Shown one piece after another: positions 1 through 12,383 of a stretch of DNA of 64,000 nucleotides. The DNA is from Ecdyonurus torrentis (taxonomy: Eukaryota; Arthropoda; Insecta; Ephemeroptera; Heptageniidae), in assembly GCA_949318235.1 (NCBI GenBank), contig OX439131.1, forward strand, positions 6,280,579 to 6,344,578, given 5' to 3'. The stretch's first letter is position 1. The number at the start of each line of letters is the position of its first letter. Below the pieces are notes generated by a model. That model did not search any database and was not told where the DNA came from. It saw only the letters and a list, made by a program, of their open reading frames with translations. A program made the translations under genes and the position numbers.

Positions 1-531
1 TTGAAATTTCTAAAAGTGCAGAAAATTGTAGCAACCCTCTTAAAAATATTAATGAGTACAATTTATATAAATTTGTCAAAATCATACACTTTTTCATTAT
101 TATTTGTTCTACATATTATGTTACGTTTTCCACACATGTAATATTATGTAACATTATAAATGTTTTATTTTTGGTCCTGATAGAATAAATGGCAGTCTAA
201 TAATGACTTTTCACTATTTAAATGCAAATAGTTGACTATCTCAATCAATAGAACTTTGAGAAATATTTAATTAACTTTTAGATAGTTGAGAGCCACTCTG
301 ATGCCACCATCGAGTCCAAAATCCCATACTAAGATAACTCCTTATTCGTGAGTTCACTGGCCATTATGCAATTATAATTAAAAAAAATAGTCAACTTCTA
401 AATTATTTGTATACACCTCTTTTCACAAAAACTGATACGTAAGTGCATACTATTGCATGTATGAACGAAGCAGTTTTTGTGGGAGGAGCTGTATACTCTC
501 AATCCGTCATCTGAGAACTGTTTTACCACTA

Positions 532-2626
532 TCACGACATGACATAGTCACCTGTGTGCTGCTGGGTGTGATCCGCAATACCCTCTTGTTCGTCATCCTC
601 AGGAGAACAATTGAATCGCTCCAGATTGTGCTTGTACGCAGCTCTCCTTTGCTCCTCGTGCATCAGCTTGCGTCGCTTCTCCAGTCGCTCCTTGCGACGA
701 GCTTCAGCCTCGGCCAAACGCCGCTTTGTGATTCGCCTAAAATAACAATAATGAAGAGATATAGTGACAGCAAGTTACTCAAATTCAAACTACATAATTT
801 AATTAAGCAAATAGTAATATTAAATAAACTGTTTTTTTTTTTAAATTATGTTTTATTCAACTGATAGCCAGTTGTTATTCGTAACACTATACCATAATCA
901 AATTTTGACTATTAATACATAGGAAATACAAATACATGGACGAAGTATATTTATACAAAAAAATATTTAAACAATACTGTGACAATAAAAACAAATATGA
1001 AACCTGCAGGTTGTAGACATGAATGCATGCATATACCACAGTACCATACCTGACGTTGGCTGCCAGCGTGTTACGTGCTTGCTCAGGAACTTCTCTTCCA
1101 AGACGCTGGCAAACCTCTCGCTGATTTTTCAGGTTGCTCTCACTCGACGGGCTACTCGTAACATTTGTTAAGTTGAGCAACTGCAAGATGGTAAAGGAAG
1201 AACAAAATAAAATTAGTAACTTCCTTAAACTTATTAATTTTAAGTGTATTTTGTATTTTTAAGTTTTAACGTACCCCACGTCGCTTGACGCCAAGAGGAG
1301 TCTCGATGCCTCGCATACGCAATCGTGAGGGTGATGAACGATCTGAAAATAATAAAATAATTAATGTTATTGCACTATAATTTTTTTTAGACATCATACC
1401 GCTACCGGCTACCGCACATTAAAATAATAATGATTTAATGAAGTATCTGTTATACTGTATATTTCAACGTATTTATACAAATATAGTAGTCCATGAAATT
1501 AAGTATCATCAAATCAAGTCACGAAAATAAAACTTTTCCCCCGAGAATAATGGTATGGTATTATTATATTACGTATTATGCGAAAATAATGTGACAATAT
1601 ATCAACATTATATCATAACGCATATAGGCATATAATATGCAATCTTCATAATTAATAAATTTATTTTTATGTGTTCATATAGTTATAATTATCAGAGCAG
1701 ATATACCGATATAAAAGGGTACCAATTTTATTGTTTAGAATTATTATACTGGCGCGAGCTCTCTGCATATATAATTCAATGTCTTTATTTCTTTATATTT
1801 TTTTGCCCTGTTAATTTATAGTAATAAATAATAATAATTTACAAGTAACACGTACTAAGTGAAAAATCTTAAAAAGGTACTGCACTGTGCAAATGGTGTA
1901 AGAGCGTAAAAAATGTAGGTACAAAAGAAGTATCCTATAAAGATTACCAGTTGATACATCAGCTGCATAATCACTTTCATTTTCTAGCATTTTTTCCAAA
2001 CTCCAACTGTAAACTTTTCGTTTTCTTACTGTAGAGTAGTTGGTACAAGACAAACTAGATTCCTCGGAATTGTGTTGTTCAGCAGTAACTGCGCTATCTT
2101 CAGCAACATGCAACTTCGTAATTCCATTAGTGCAATCTCCTGTGCTGTTGCTTGTAATAGACGAGTTGCATAAAACATCATTATTTGTATTAATTTCAAT
2201 ATCCATGATTGGGTTTTCCTCAACGAGACTCAAATCTAATCCGCTCACTTCTTCTGTAGTATTAAAATTAGAAACATTGTTTTCCACCGTTGATTCTGGC
2301 CTACTCAAGTTTGGTGACGAACGCTGTTTACGCCTGTATTTACGACGCAAATTTCTGTAGTTCTTTTTAGCTCGTGGTAAATATTGCCGATATGGATATG
2401 ATGAATAATATGTTCTTACGTTAGGTGAAAAAACAGTTGGTAAGTGTGGCAATTTTAATAGTTTGACTTCTTCCTCATCACTGATATCAGAATATCGACG
2501 TTGGTCAGGTGGAGGTCTCCAACTCTTGTGGACACGATGGATATTTAAATCTGGTAAATTATGAGGCACATATACATTTTTATCTCTTTTGAGCTCTTCA
2601 ACTGTTACATATGATCTAGCTTCCAT
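532..2626 (-). CDS. Unrecognised basic protein, 360 aa, four exons
   Basis: Coding exons on the minus strand are 2626-1948, 1342-1275, 1180-1050 and 736-532. All junctions are GT-AG and phases close exactly (679+68+131+205 = 1083 nt, 360 aa plus TGA). The N-terminal exon is acidic and serine-rich, with a short acidic run (SDISDEEE) near residue 50 and a strongly basic patch (KNYRNLRRKYRRKQR) near residues 88-102. The C-terminal exons carry an Arg/Lys/Glu-rich probable helix or coiled coil (EARRKERLEKRRKLMHEEQ) about 60 residues before the end, and the protein ends in an acidic tail. No signal peptide or membrane segment is visible, so a nuclear or cytosolic protein is likely. I do not recognise the family. 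The start is the first ATG of the long exon and lies head-to-head with PEX11. The conserved-looking splice phases argue for a real gene; the product function is unknown. Confidence 0.65.
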
Positions 2627-3279
2627 TTGATTTTGTTAGCAGAAAAATACAAAGAAGGAATAATTTGCAAAATAAAACACACGCTTGCATTCACTTATTA
2701 TTCTTATTATATATAATAATGTTTGTTTCACATAACGTCGAAACAAAAAAATTTAATACACTCTGCAGGCTCCTGTAGATAAGCTTTGTACTAAAATGTG
2801 AGTTTGTCGACATAATTCATACTTCTTAAAAAAATAATTTACAATCTGTAATATAAAAAAAAAGACACAATAAAAACTTTTACTTTCACTCTGTATCGTC
2901 AGTTCGACACTCGTCAGATAGTCACGAATGTTTTAACTTTTAAAATTTGTTATATTTTTGGTGCAAGAAGGAGCGCCACCTACTTGCGTGCGCGTATGCG
3001 ATGCTTGACTGTTTTTTCCAGCTGTTCGCGCGGCGAGCAAAATTAATTTCTTGTTTTCTTTGTAGTAATCGGTTGTTTACCTTGAAATACTGCTATAATT
3101 TAATAAGATTACATTATATTTTCATTATATTACACGGATGTAAACCTTGAACAAAATTTAACTGTGCAGAGGTATTGAAGTTCAAAGATCGATCAAACTG
3201 AGAAGATAAGATATCATCAAACATTCTGTGGTTGTGGATCTCTTGTTTCTTCGCACTGTTTGATGACAAATCGTTCGTC
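2627..3279. promoter_or_regulatory. Divergent promoter region between the unknown gene and PEX11
   Basis: The 653 bp between the two start codons must hold both promoters and 5' UTRs. It includes a GC-rich island at about 2965-3035 with a CpG-containing stretch (TGCGTGCGCGTATGCG, about 2982-2997) that resembles an NRF1-type site. The rest is AT-rich. Promoter assignment is inferred from gene orientation, and no core element is certain. Confidence 0.4.
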
Positions 3280-5274
3280 ATGGATCTAGTCGTGAAACTT
3301 AACAACCAAACTGCAGGGAGGGATAAATTAGCTCGGTAAGTTGTCCAGTTATTTCGTTATGATATACTGTATCCCTTGCACTTTACATAGCAAGTATGTA
3401 TATATGCATATGTATGTACATATATAATTATTAATGGCAACACATCAAGTTTTATTTCATTCACCCCATGCACACAAAACAATTCATATTTTCAAGCAGG
3501 CAGATGCGCGTTCAAAAATAAACTATCAACGACAATAGGCATTTTATTTGTGTGTAGTATGTATGTATAATGCACATTCATTCATTAACAGGCCAATGAA
3601 ATGCATATAATTACTATCATTAAAAATAAAATTTTGAGCTGAAACTGTTTGGTAAGGCATTGAATTTGATTGGATTTATTTGAGTTTGACCTCGCCATTG
3701 TATGATTGACCACAGATATACAAGGTTGTCATTGCGTAAAACCTTATTAACATATACGTATGTATACGCATTTACTTTCAACTGGGGTGACTTTGAACAC
3801 CCAATTATGAAATGTATCTCTACTTTAGGCACGCATTTTACAATTTTGAGATAATGTCATCAAAAGATCAAGAATAAAATTGAACTGTAGTATCTTTTCT
3901 TCAAATTTCTAAAATGAGGCCTCAAATCAGACGTAATGAGGTGTTCAAAGTCACCCCGCAGTTAACTATACTGTGGAAACTCATCCCTAAAAAATCTGAC
4001 CGACTGCGTTAAAGTTCCCCCCATGTATGTATATCCATGATTCGGAGACAGAACACTGTCAGATTTTTCTGTGACCAGTAACCAGTTCAATTTTAAAACA
4101 TTTTCCAGATCATATACATAAACATTGATAACATGATCACCCAATTCATTCAAAATGACTTAAAAATATCTCTAATTTGATAAAATTTTGTTACTGTATT
4201 TATTGAAATTAAATTGTAATGCATTATGTACTCCGAAGTTTTAAAATCACCCTTAAGTATTATTATTATTTAATTTTTCTGTTCTAGACTCATGCAAATT
4301 TTCTATACCATACTAAGCTATATTTCAAAATTTGTGTTACAGTTTGCTTCAATATGGAAGCAGAGCTGCTTGGCATATTCTTGAACAAAAGAATAGAGAT
4401 CGGACATTCATAAGTAAGCTGAAAAACTTGGAATATACTCTCAGCACCTTCAGGAAATGTAAGTTTATTGTGTTATAGTTACTGTTTTTGTTTGTATATA
4501 TTGTTTTCAGCAAATAGTTTCTTATCTTGTCATAACTGTGTAATTATGTTTACACCATGTTTTATTAATTCATGTGCAGTATTATTTGATAAATATTGCA
4601 TTAAATTCTATATATTTTACTGTGTAAATAATTATGCAGCATATTTTTAGTCTATAAGCAACAAAATATTAGTTTAATGCTTCCATATACATGAAAAAAA
4701 TCTGTTACAAGTACTGTATCTTATTTTTCTAGTACTTCGACTCGGAAGATTTTTAGATGTATTATACAGTGCACTATCAACTATGCAAAACAATGATATA
4801 ATGCTCAGAATTACTCTCACATTATCCAAGATTGCTCATGCATTATTTCTTCTGACTGATCATTTATTATGGATGGGTCGTGCTGGTATAGCGCGAATAG
4901 ATAGTAAACGTTGGGGCCAAATATCTAACAAATATTGGTTATATGCAATCACCATGAACCTCGTAAGAGATGCATATGAAATCTGGCGAATCGTCAATGC
5001 AGATGCAAGATTACGAGTTTTCATACATGGAGGCCAGTTCACGTACTCGTCATCATGCCAATCAGCGTTTTATTTGGCTCTCGCGGAGTGTATGAAAGAT
5101 CACAAAGATATCGTCTTGGATACTATGAAAAATGCCTGTGATTTCTTCATCCCTATGACTGCCTTAGGTTATACAAAACTCAGTCCAGGATTTATTGGAA
5201 TGTTAGGTGTTATATCATCTGTAGCCGGCATCTTGAGTCTGGTTAATCCATTGCTAAAACTGACCCCTGCCTAA
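3280..5274 (+). CDS. PEX11: Peroxisomal membrane protein PEX11 (PEX11B-like)
   Basis: Exons are 3280-3335, 4343-4458 and 4733-5274, giving 237 aa with closed phases. The protein matches PEX11B along its length. It starts with MDLVVKLNNQTAGRDKLAR, the amphipathic N-terminal region that in this family binds and remodels the peroxisomal membrane. Family hallmarks include FRKLLRLGRFLD, the DHLLWMGRAGIA segment, NLVRDAYEIWRI and, near the C-terminus, KNACDFFIPMTALG followed by a hydrophobic hairpin (GMLGVISSVAGILSLV) and a short tail. PEX11 proteins drive peroxisome elongation and proliferation. Length is close to the human protein. The start ATG is supported by family homology. The gene is divergent from the preceding gene. 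A 3' UTR of uncertain length follows, with several AATAAA signals as far as 7088. Confidence 0.95.
3784..3957. repeat. Inverted repeat in PEX11 intron 1
   Basis: GGGGTGACTTTGAACACC at 3784-3801 is matched by its exact reverse complement at 3940-3957, 138 bp apart. A second, shorter pair (AAAAAATCTGAC near 3987 and GTCAGATTTTTC near 4050) lies just downstream. The structure is probably the remains of a small inverted-repeat element; no ORF is inside. Confidence 0.6.
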
Positions 5275-7301
5275 ATATAGGCACAATGCTATGCCTAGTT
5301 CTATAGGCAGTAATTTACTCTAATGTCTTAATTTTTAATTTTATTGATTATTCTAAAGTTTATACTCTTTTTCCCTGTGAGCTACATAACCCTATATTAT
5401 ACATTATATATATGACACAATAGGATTGTTTGTAAATCCTGTTTCCTGTGGAAACCATTTAAAATATATAGCTATAAAAAGCATAGGGAACCAAGTTTAT
5501 GAACACTATTAAAATATTAATAATCTGTGTTGATTGTTACCATTTTTCCTGCATACCATATTAAATGTTTGTAATTAAAATAATGCTATTTTGTACTAAA
5601 GTGTCTAAGGTGCTTGTTTCCTTTTGTTTGAGTCTTTAGTGTGTAGGGTGACTAGGTAATATTTAATGATTTTTAATTTAATATATTTTTATTACAATAT
5701 GTCGGCAATGTGAAAATATTTGTTCCCGTTCATAATCGTAGGTTTTCAGCTTGTGCAATCACTGAGGAAGTAATGAAGTGATTTTGTTTCCTTTCTTTAC
5801 AAATATAATATATTCGTAATTTCTTTATTACCAATTTAAAATGTAACATGATTGCCTATATGTTGTTAGGGGTCCCTTGTTCAGTTAGAATATACAAGAA
5901 AAAAACGAAGTTATTGGTAGTATTCACTTAAAGTGCTCCTTTTTTAGTTGGAGTTCTTGTATCACCTTAATTTTCATTTTAGTTCTAAAGCAAATTTATT
6001 TCTAAGTTTCATGTCATATTATAATTATAATTACTTACGTGCCAATTTTTAACTTCGTGGAATCATTTTTTTGCTCATCTTTCTCATGATGTATTAACAT
6101 TTTTCGTTTTGTTTTGTGTAATTTTAAGTTAAAAAGATTGTCTGTTTTTAGTTTTTATTAGAGTACTTTATTGTATACTTGGTATTTATATATTTATGGG
6201 TTGGACGTTATAGTTGAACATAATTAGAAATACAGGATGCTAGTTACACTTATTTAGCAATAAGTAAAACAATACTGTTTGTTTTGTTGTAAACCTTGAA
6301 ATTTTCTTTAATTTTGGTGCTTTTTTAGGGGGCCGCGAGGCATAAAATTAATTAATTATAAGATATTGTGTGCATTGTTTTTATGGTGTCAAGTTTGATA
6401 TAAAAGATACTGTACAGTAGTATTAATAATTAGTACACTGACAAAAATAATAAAATGTATTGTTTAAAATGCAATTTAGAATTTATTAAAATAAAAGTGT
6501 AATTTTAACTCATACTTTTTAAAAATCGACATTAAAGCTTTAAAACACGTATATTTAAATATAGTATGATTAAACTTGTTCTTCATATTGTCATCAATTA
6601 AGTACAGTATGTATGTACTTGTTCATTCAAATTCTGGTGTTCAGTTATCAAATCGTACGAACTTTCTATGTATTTTACAATTTTAAATTTTGCCAGTATA
6701 TAAATTAAAAGCAATGCACAGCTTAAAATTCATTACTGATATAATATTATTTAAGGAAAGACAAGGTACTCCTATAATTTTCTGATCATTTAACTATACC
6801 TAATGTGTGTGTGCTTAAATTGGGTAAAATAATGTATATAAAGCCTTTGCTAGCTGCTGTGACATTTTTATGAATTGTGTATTTTATAAATTGTAAAAAT
6901 ATTTTATGAAAAAAACAAAAACGAAAAAAGTATATTTATATAATTATAATATTGAATTAAAATTTACAATTCTTTAAAATATAATTATATATTTATAGAT
7001 TATTATTAAAATTAAAAAAAAAACATTCCATGAATTTGTATTGATATTTATAATAATTATTATATTTATTATTTATTTATCTTAAAAAATAAAACACGTT
7101 TATAGTATGGTTAAAGACAATGTGTTTTCGTTTGTATATAGTTCCATTTTTTCATGTAGTAGATGAGTTTTTTTTTTATGTGGATCTAAGAAGAAACGTA
7201 TGGTAGATCGCGATCTATGAGACGTATAAAAAATGTGTAGCTCTCGCCGCGTGGGTTTGACATTTGAGGATCACGTTTAGTTTTCTTGTGACGTGACGAC
7301 G
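5275..7301. other. PEX11 3' UTR and spacer; no other gene seen
   Basis: This is AT-rich sequence with many short stop-rich frames. Possible poly(A) signals occur at several points, the last clear one being AATAAA at 7088-7093. The final 150 bp rise in GC content and lead into the ligand-gated channel gene, so its promoter probably lies at about 7150-7301. Confidence 0.5.
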
Positions 7302-10300
7302 ATGCAGTCGGCGGCGATTGTCAGTGGTTTCCTCCTCTTTGCAAGGTAATAAGCGCATTTTATTGTTTTGAACTCCTCAATAAAATCAATAATATATTAA
7401 TAATATGCGTCAAAATTGTTAAAAATAAAGCAACTTGAATTAAAAAAAAAAAAAAAAAAAAAAAAACGCTTAATAATTGTTAAATTCTCTTATATTTTTT
7501 CAATCACATAATTAATTTTTTATTCATTATTTATATTTAAGGGTTTAAATTGAATTATAATAATAAAACAAATAACTTTTAAGATCCCCCCCCCCCCCCT
7601 CCAATGTAAGTTGTATGATGTCAGAGCATATAAAAAGTGTATAAGTGCACCACATGTGCAAGAACTTTTTTGTAGCGACTTTATTAGCCCTCCAACTCAC
7701 TATAAAGAGTAACTAACACTTGGTATTTCCGATTAAATCTGCAATAAGCGCTTATAAAAAAAAAAATAATAAAAAAAAAGTACCATAATTTTACTGACCT
7801 TTCATTGTTATATGTAGTTCATCTTCATATTAATTATAGGTCAAAGTTTAGTTTTATTGTGCTGCATTGCCAATAATTTGGGACAAAAAATTTATATTAA
7901 TTTTTTTTTTTTTTTATAAATATAGAATTATGAAACAAATTTAATACACCAGTATAATAAGCTTTGTATTCAGTGTTATCAATAATTTGTTAATAATAAA
8001 TGATTTTATTTCCGGGACTATCATAACTTACTAAATTTTATATACATCATGTAAAATTATAATAGACTCAATTTTTTATATGTAGAACCAATTATTTGCT
8101 ATATTTGTTAAAATAAGTCTTTAGAAAAAAAAAAAAAAAAAAAAAAAAAAATTTATTTGATATTTTCAGTACATTTACGATTCAACTAAGTCAAGGAAGA
8201 GAAATGCTTGAACGAAGAGAAATTGGTAAGTCAAATCATTATCAAATATTTATGTTTAGGTCTCTAAAGTGTGATTATTTTCAGGTATACCTGCAGTGCT
8301 GGTCAATGTTTCTCTCGCAATAACGAAAATGAAAATAATCAATACTAAATTAATGGTATGTAGAATCCTCTTCAGTTTTACTGAATTTTAAAGTGTGAAA
8401 TGACGATTTCTTACTTATTGCAGGACGTTCTGTATGAAGTGGTAGTGAGCCAGCGCTGGGTAGATCAACGTTTGGGACCTGATGAACGTACACTCAAACT
8501 GGCTGTAACACGGGCAGTTTGGAAACCAAAAATCACATTCTCCGAGGGACAATCCCAGCTTGCCCCACATGAAACTACTCAATTTTGGCGAGGCAAAGGT
8601 GCAGGAAATGTACTTTTTAGTGAGAAGTGAGTATTTGTTTTTGAAAAATTCTAAAAATTTATGTATACTGGAATCACTAGAGCAGTAAAATTTTAAATTA
8701 AGTGGAGGGGGTGGGGAAGGGGTTACATTTAAATGTAATGGGAAGTTTATTTCACTTATTTATTCTTAAGTCCTGTCACAATCACTTGCACTCTCAGTTC
8801 TATGATAAAACTGTAATTCTGACTCTGATTTCAGATATATTGTTCAGTCTGACTGCACTAAAAACTTCCAGCAGCACCCTTTTGATAAACAGCGATGTTT
8901 TCTTAAGCTTTCTACATGTGAGTTAGCTAATCAAAATTCTTTTCTTTTTATTGAGTCGTACCTTTTCTTACTCAGTCATAATATTCTTGTCATATATTTC
9001 AGTTGTATTTCCGATGGATGAAGTGTACTTGAAATGGCAACAAAAATCTCCCATTGAAATATCATTTAATTCAGATCTTAATTTTTTTACTGTTAAAGAT
9101 GTCATGATATTTTCTGAAATTGAAAAGAGAGCAACAGGTTTGTATTACATATGAGTGATTGAATGTTTTATTTTGCCACTTTCAATAATTTAATCTTGTG
9201 TTTTACATATTTCAGGCAACTTCACAGTGCTGGTGACGGAAATCTTGCTAGCTCGGAGAGCTGATCACTTGCTGATTACTGGACTTCTGCCTTCAGTGCT
9301 ACTTGTGTTTACCTCATATCTCACATTTTGGATGGATTTAAAAGGTGATTATATTTTTATAATAGTTCAATAGTTTCAATAGTTCAATAGTTTTTCACAG
9401 TAAAAAAAAAAAAAAAAAAAAAAGAGAGAGAGAGAGAGAGAGGGGGGAAAAGTAACACACTGAAAGTAGAATTTTTACTTTGTTTTACACCAAAAATACG
9501 TGCATTAGAACAACAGTTTTTAAATTTTAATTTAGATTTTTTTTTATTGTCTTTTTGCAAATTAAAGTATAGGTACACAAAAAGCCAAGTGAATAAAGTT
9601 TTTTTTTTTTCTCTCAACTTGCACGATAATTGTTCTCAGTAGCAAATTAGATTTTATGTAAATTTGCTAATACTTGAATGTAAATTTCAGCTAAATGTGC
9701 TCGTATAGTTGTGTCCTTTGTTTCTACACTTGCCATCATGTTTGTGCACCATTCCATGACCAGTGACTTGCCTCACACACCATACACAAAGGTAATACCA
9801 CATTGCTTTCTGCAGTAAAACTTTTGAGAACTTTGTAACCTACCTAAAATAAAAATGAGAAATACGATTTTTTTTTTTTTTTTTTTTTTAGAAATTCAAA
9901 TAATAAATTTGAAAAGAGAAAAAAAAATTCAGCCAGTACATCAATTTTTAGGAACTTCTTGCATCTGGGTGTATGCTATTATATTGCGTGTGTTTATCCT
10001 TTATTGCTTTATTTTATTTACTTGATTATTGAATGTAAAAAGCCTTACATGTTGATTCTAATATGGAAGTCAAGATTATTGTTAGGCCATAGGATATTTT
10101 AGCTACCAAAAATTAAAAAACAAATAAATTGCATCCTTTGTTTGCAAGACCATGAATTGATGTGACTAAAATTGCATTGTCAGCCCTCAGATGTGTGGAT
10201 GTTGATGTGTGGATGCTTCACTTTATTGCCTCTGGTGGAGATTGTGACAGTGTTGGCGCTCTCTCAGGACCACAGTGACAAGGTAAGCAATACACATGCA

Positions 10301-12204
10301 GTAGACAACTTGCATGTCGTTTTTTTATGGTCTTAAAAAATTCTTTATGAAAAATTAATAACATTGGTGTATATATAAAACTTCTCAAAAAATGCTCCTT
10401 CATATTTAAAATAATTTTTGAAATTCAAATTTTATTTGAGTAAAGACGGTGGCCATTACGCCGAAAGACGGTTCACGTTTCTTTTGTTTTTTTTTTAATT
10501 GTTGACATCGTTCGTTCGAGTTAGCAGCCATTTGATAATTTTTTTCCACTGCCAAATTTTTTAAAGCTTTTTTTTTAACAGCTTTATTAAAAAATTCGGC
10601 AGTGGAAAAAAATTATCAAATGGCTGCGAACTCGAACAAACGATTTCAACAATTAAAAAAACAAAAGAAACGTGAACCGTCTTTCGGCATAATGGCCATC
10701 GTCTTTACTCAAATAAAAGTTGAATTTCAAAAGTTATTTTAAATATGAAGGAGCATTTTTTGAGAACTTTTACATAGTACACCAATATTCTTTATTTTTC
10801 ATAAAGAATTTTTTAAGAACATAAAAAAACGGCATGCAAGTTGTCTGTTGTGCGTGTTAAAGAAAATGTATTGATGATAGCCACAATTAGTCTGTTAAAT
10901 ACTTGAATTCTTGAATATTAAATTCTCAAGAAAAACAAAACAAACAACAAGCATTATCTTATTTACTGATATAAAAGAAAGAGGTAGAAGAAACAAACCA
11001 TATAGTGTAAAGAGTCCCACAGTTTGAAAAAAATCTTGCTAGCTCAGAGATTTAAAAAATTGAGGAAGTCTACACGAAGTTAACCCCTATGTTTCAATAC
11101 GTTATTAGAAAGAGAATAAGTGGTAGATAAACTTGGCATAGGCAATTACCTGCCAAATTGGCGTTTTATTTAATAAAAGAAGAAATAAAAAAAAATCAAT
11201 TCCCAACCCTTTGCCGACTGTGACGTCATTTGTTTACATCCGATCTTCAATTGTCTTCAGGATTTCAAACGATCCCATTGCTGAAAGGCGGCCGTTGGCA
11301 GTTAAATTTTTTGAATTTGTATTTTGTAGCAGTTGCATGAAATCCAAAAGACAATTGAAAATCGGATGTAAACAAATGACATCATAGTCGGCAAAGGGTT
11401 GGGAATTGAATTTTTTTAATTTCTTCTTTTATTAAATAAAATGCCAATTTTGCAGGTAATTGCCTATGCTTAGTTTATCTACTACTTTTTCTCTTTCAAA
11501 TGACGTATTCAAACATAGGGGTTAACTTTGTGTAGACTTCCTCAATATAAAAAAAAAAAAAAAGAAAAAAAAAAGCACTTGGTTTCAGCATTAAAATCCA
11601 AGAGAACACAGAATAGTATGTGCGCCTTCTTCATTCCTTACCGACTCAGAGATGAATGATGACTATGCGGGTATTACAGCGTGGTTTATAGGTATGGTGA
11701 GGGTAATTTTCTATTGGAGTTAAGTGCCGAAAGCTATCCAATGTGTTAGTTTTTAATATCTGTGCTAGCAAGATTTTTGTCAAACCATGGAACTCTCTTT
11801 ACAATGGTAAGGCCATTGCTGGTTTCTTTTATATCATCAACCTAACCGTGATGATTGAGAGTTAAAACTTTAAATCCTCTACCATAAGAAATATAAAAAG
11901 TTAGGTACTGTATGATACATAAAATCAAAGAATCAGTAATAAAACTGGATGCAAAAATAATATTACTTTACTATCAGGATAATATAATGTCAGTAATTGA
12001 TTTCTATTTTGAGTATTAACCTTGATATAATGCAGCATTAAAATTTATTATTTTAAATTTATTCAGGAGGATTTTCCTGCTCAAGGTCCTCGTCTGTTAA
12101 GCAAGCAGTTTATCAGCAGCATCCTGGACCGTCTGTCACGTCTTCTACACCCTCTGCTGTTCTTGTGCTGTGCAGCTATGCTTGCAGTCTGCTATATTGT
12201 ATGA
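7302..12204 (+). CDS. Divergent Cys-loop ligand-gated ion channel subunit, 352 aa
   Basis: Ten exons: 7302-7345, 8170-8225, 8285-8355, 8424-8626, 8835-8917, 9003-9137, 9216-9344, 9691-9791, 10184-10282 and 12067-12204. Phases close (1059 nt). A hydrophobic N-terminus looks like a signal peptide. The ligand-binding domain keeps WVDQRL (69-74, the family WxD region) and a perfect Cys loop, C132-x13-C146, containing HPFD. TM1 (about 216-237) follows ARR. TM2 (about 245-265) begins CARIVV where anion channels have PAR; the 9' leucine is kept. SYTK-like PYTK and DVWM precede TM3 (about 278-300). The TM3-TM4 linker is only about 30 residues, and TM4 ends the protein. There is no vicinal-Cys loop C, so it is not a nicotinic alpha subunit. 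It is probably a surface receptor-channel subunit, most like invertebrate anion-selective members. Ligand unknown. Confidence 0.9.
9421..9482 (+). repeat. Poly(A)-(GA)n dispersed repeat, copy 1
   Basis: A poly(A) run merges into (GA)n and GGGGGG, then an identical block of roughly 35-38 bp that begins AAAAGTAACACACTGAAAGT and ends in ATTTTTACTTT. The same block with the same A-(GA)n lead recurs at 18529-18582. This copy is in an intron of the channel gene. Its last 19 bp can form a small hairpin (AAAGTA with TACTTT). Confidence 0.6.
10292..10858. repeat. ~567-bp near-perfect palindrome in channel-gene intron 9
   Basis: The left arm (about 10292-10570) is the imperfect reverse complement of the right arm (about 10580-10858) over essentially its whole length. 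Outer ends share CAACTTGCATG, and inner ends share TTTTTTCCACTGCC. The element starts about 10 bp after the exon-9 donor at 10283. Mismatches are scattered. No coding capacity is seen, so it fits a foldback or MITE-type element. Confidence 0.9.
10968..11838. repeat. Nested palindromic element, family A outer arms
   Basis: The outer arms match the family-A terminus: ATCTTGCTAGC near 11035 on the left and GCTAGCAAGAT near 11767 on the right, with GATATAAAAGAAA and TTTCTTTTATATC at the edges. A second, longer palindrome (about 11059-11547) sits inside. It includes TTTGTTTACATCCGAT and its reverse complement. The structure suggests one element inserted into another. Confidence 0.8.
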
Positions 12205-12349
12205 GCTAACCTCACAGCTTTGTAAGTTCATTCCAAACAATCTGTCAATACTACTCTTATGTACTTTAAATTGAATACGTTTCTGTGTGATAAGTAACAA
12301 AAAATACAATAACTTGGGATCAAAAATATTAAATATATTCATCATTTCA

Positions 12350-12383
<34 letters not shown>

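Noticed and set aside
1811..1947. C-terminal extension of the first exon of the unknown gene (read-through after 1948)
   Set aside because: A good GT donor at 1947 and exact phase closure with three further exons make the extension intronic.
10218..10403. Open frame antisense to channel exon 9
   Set aside because: It overlaps a well-supported coding exon and the start of the palindrome; no splice or homology support.
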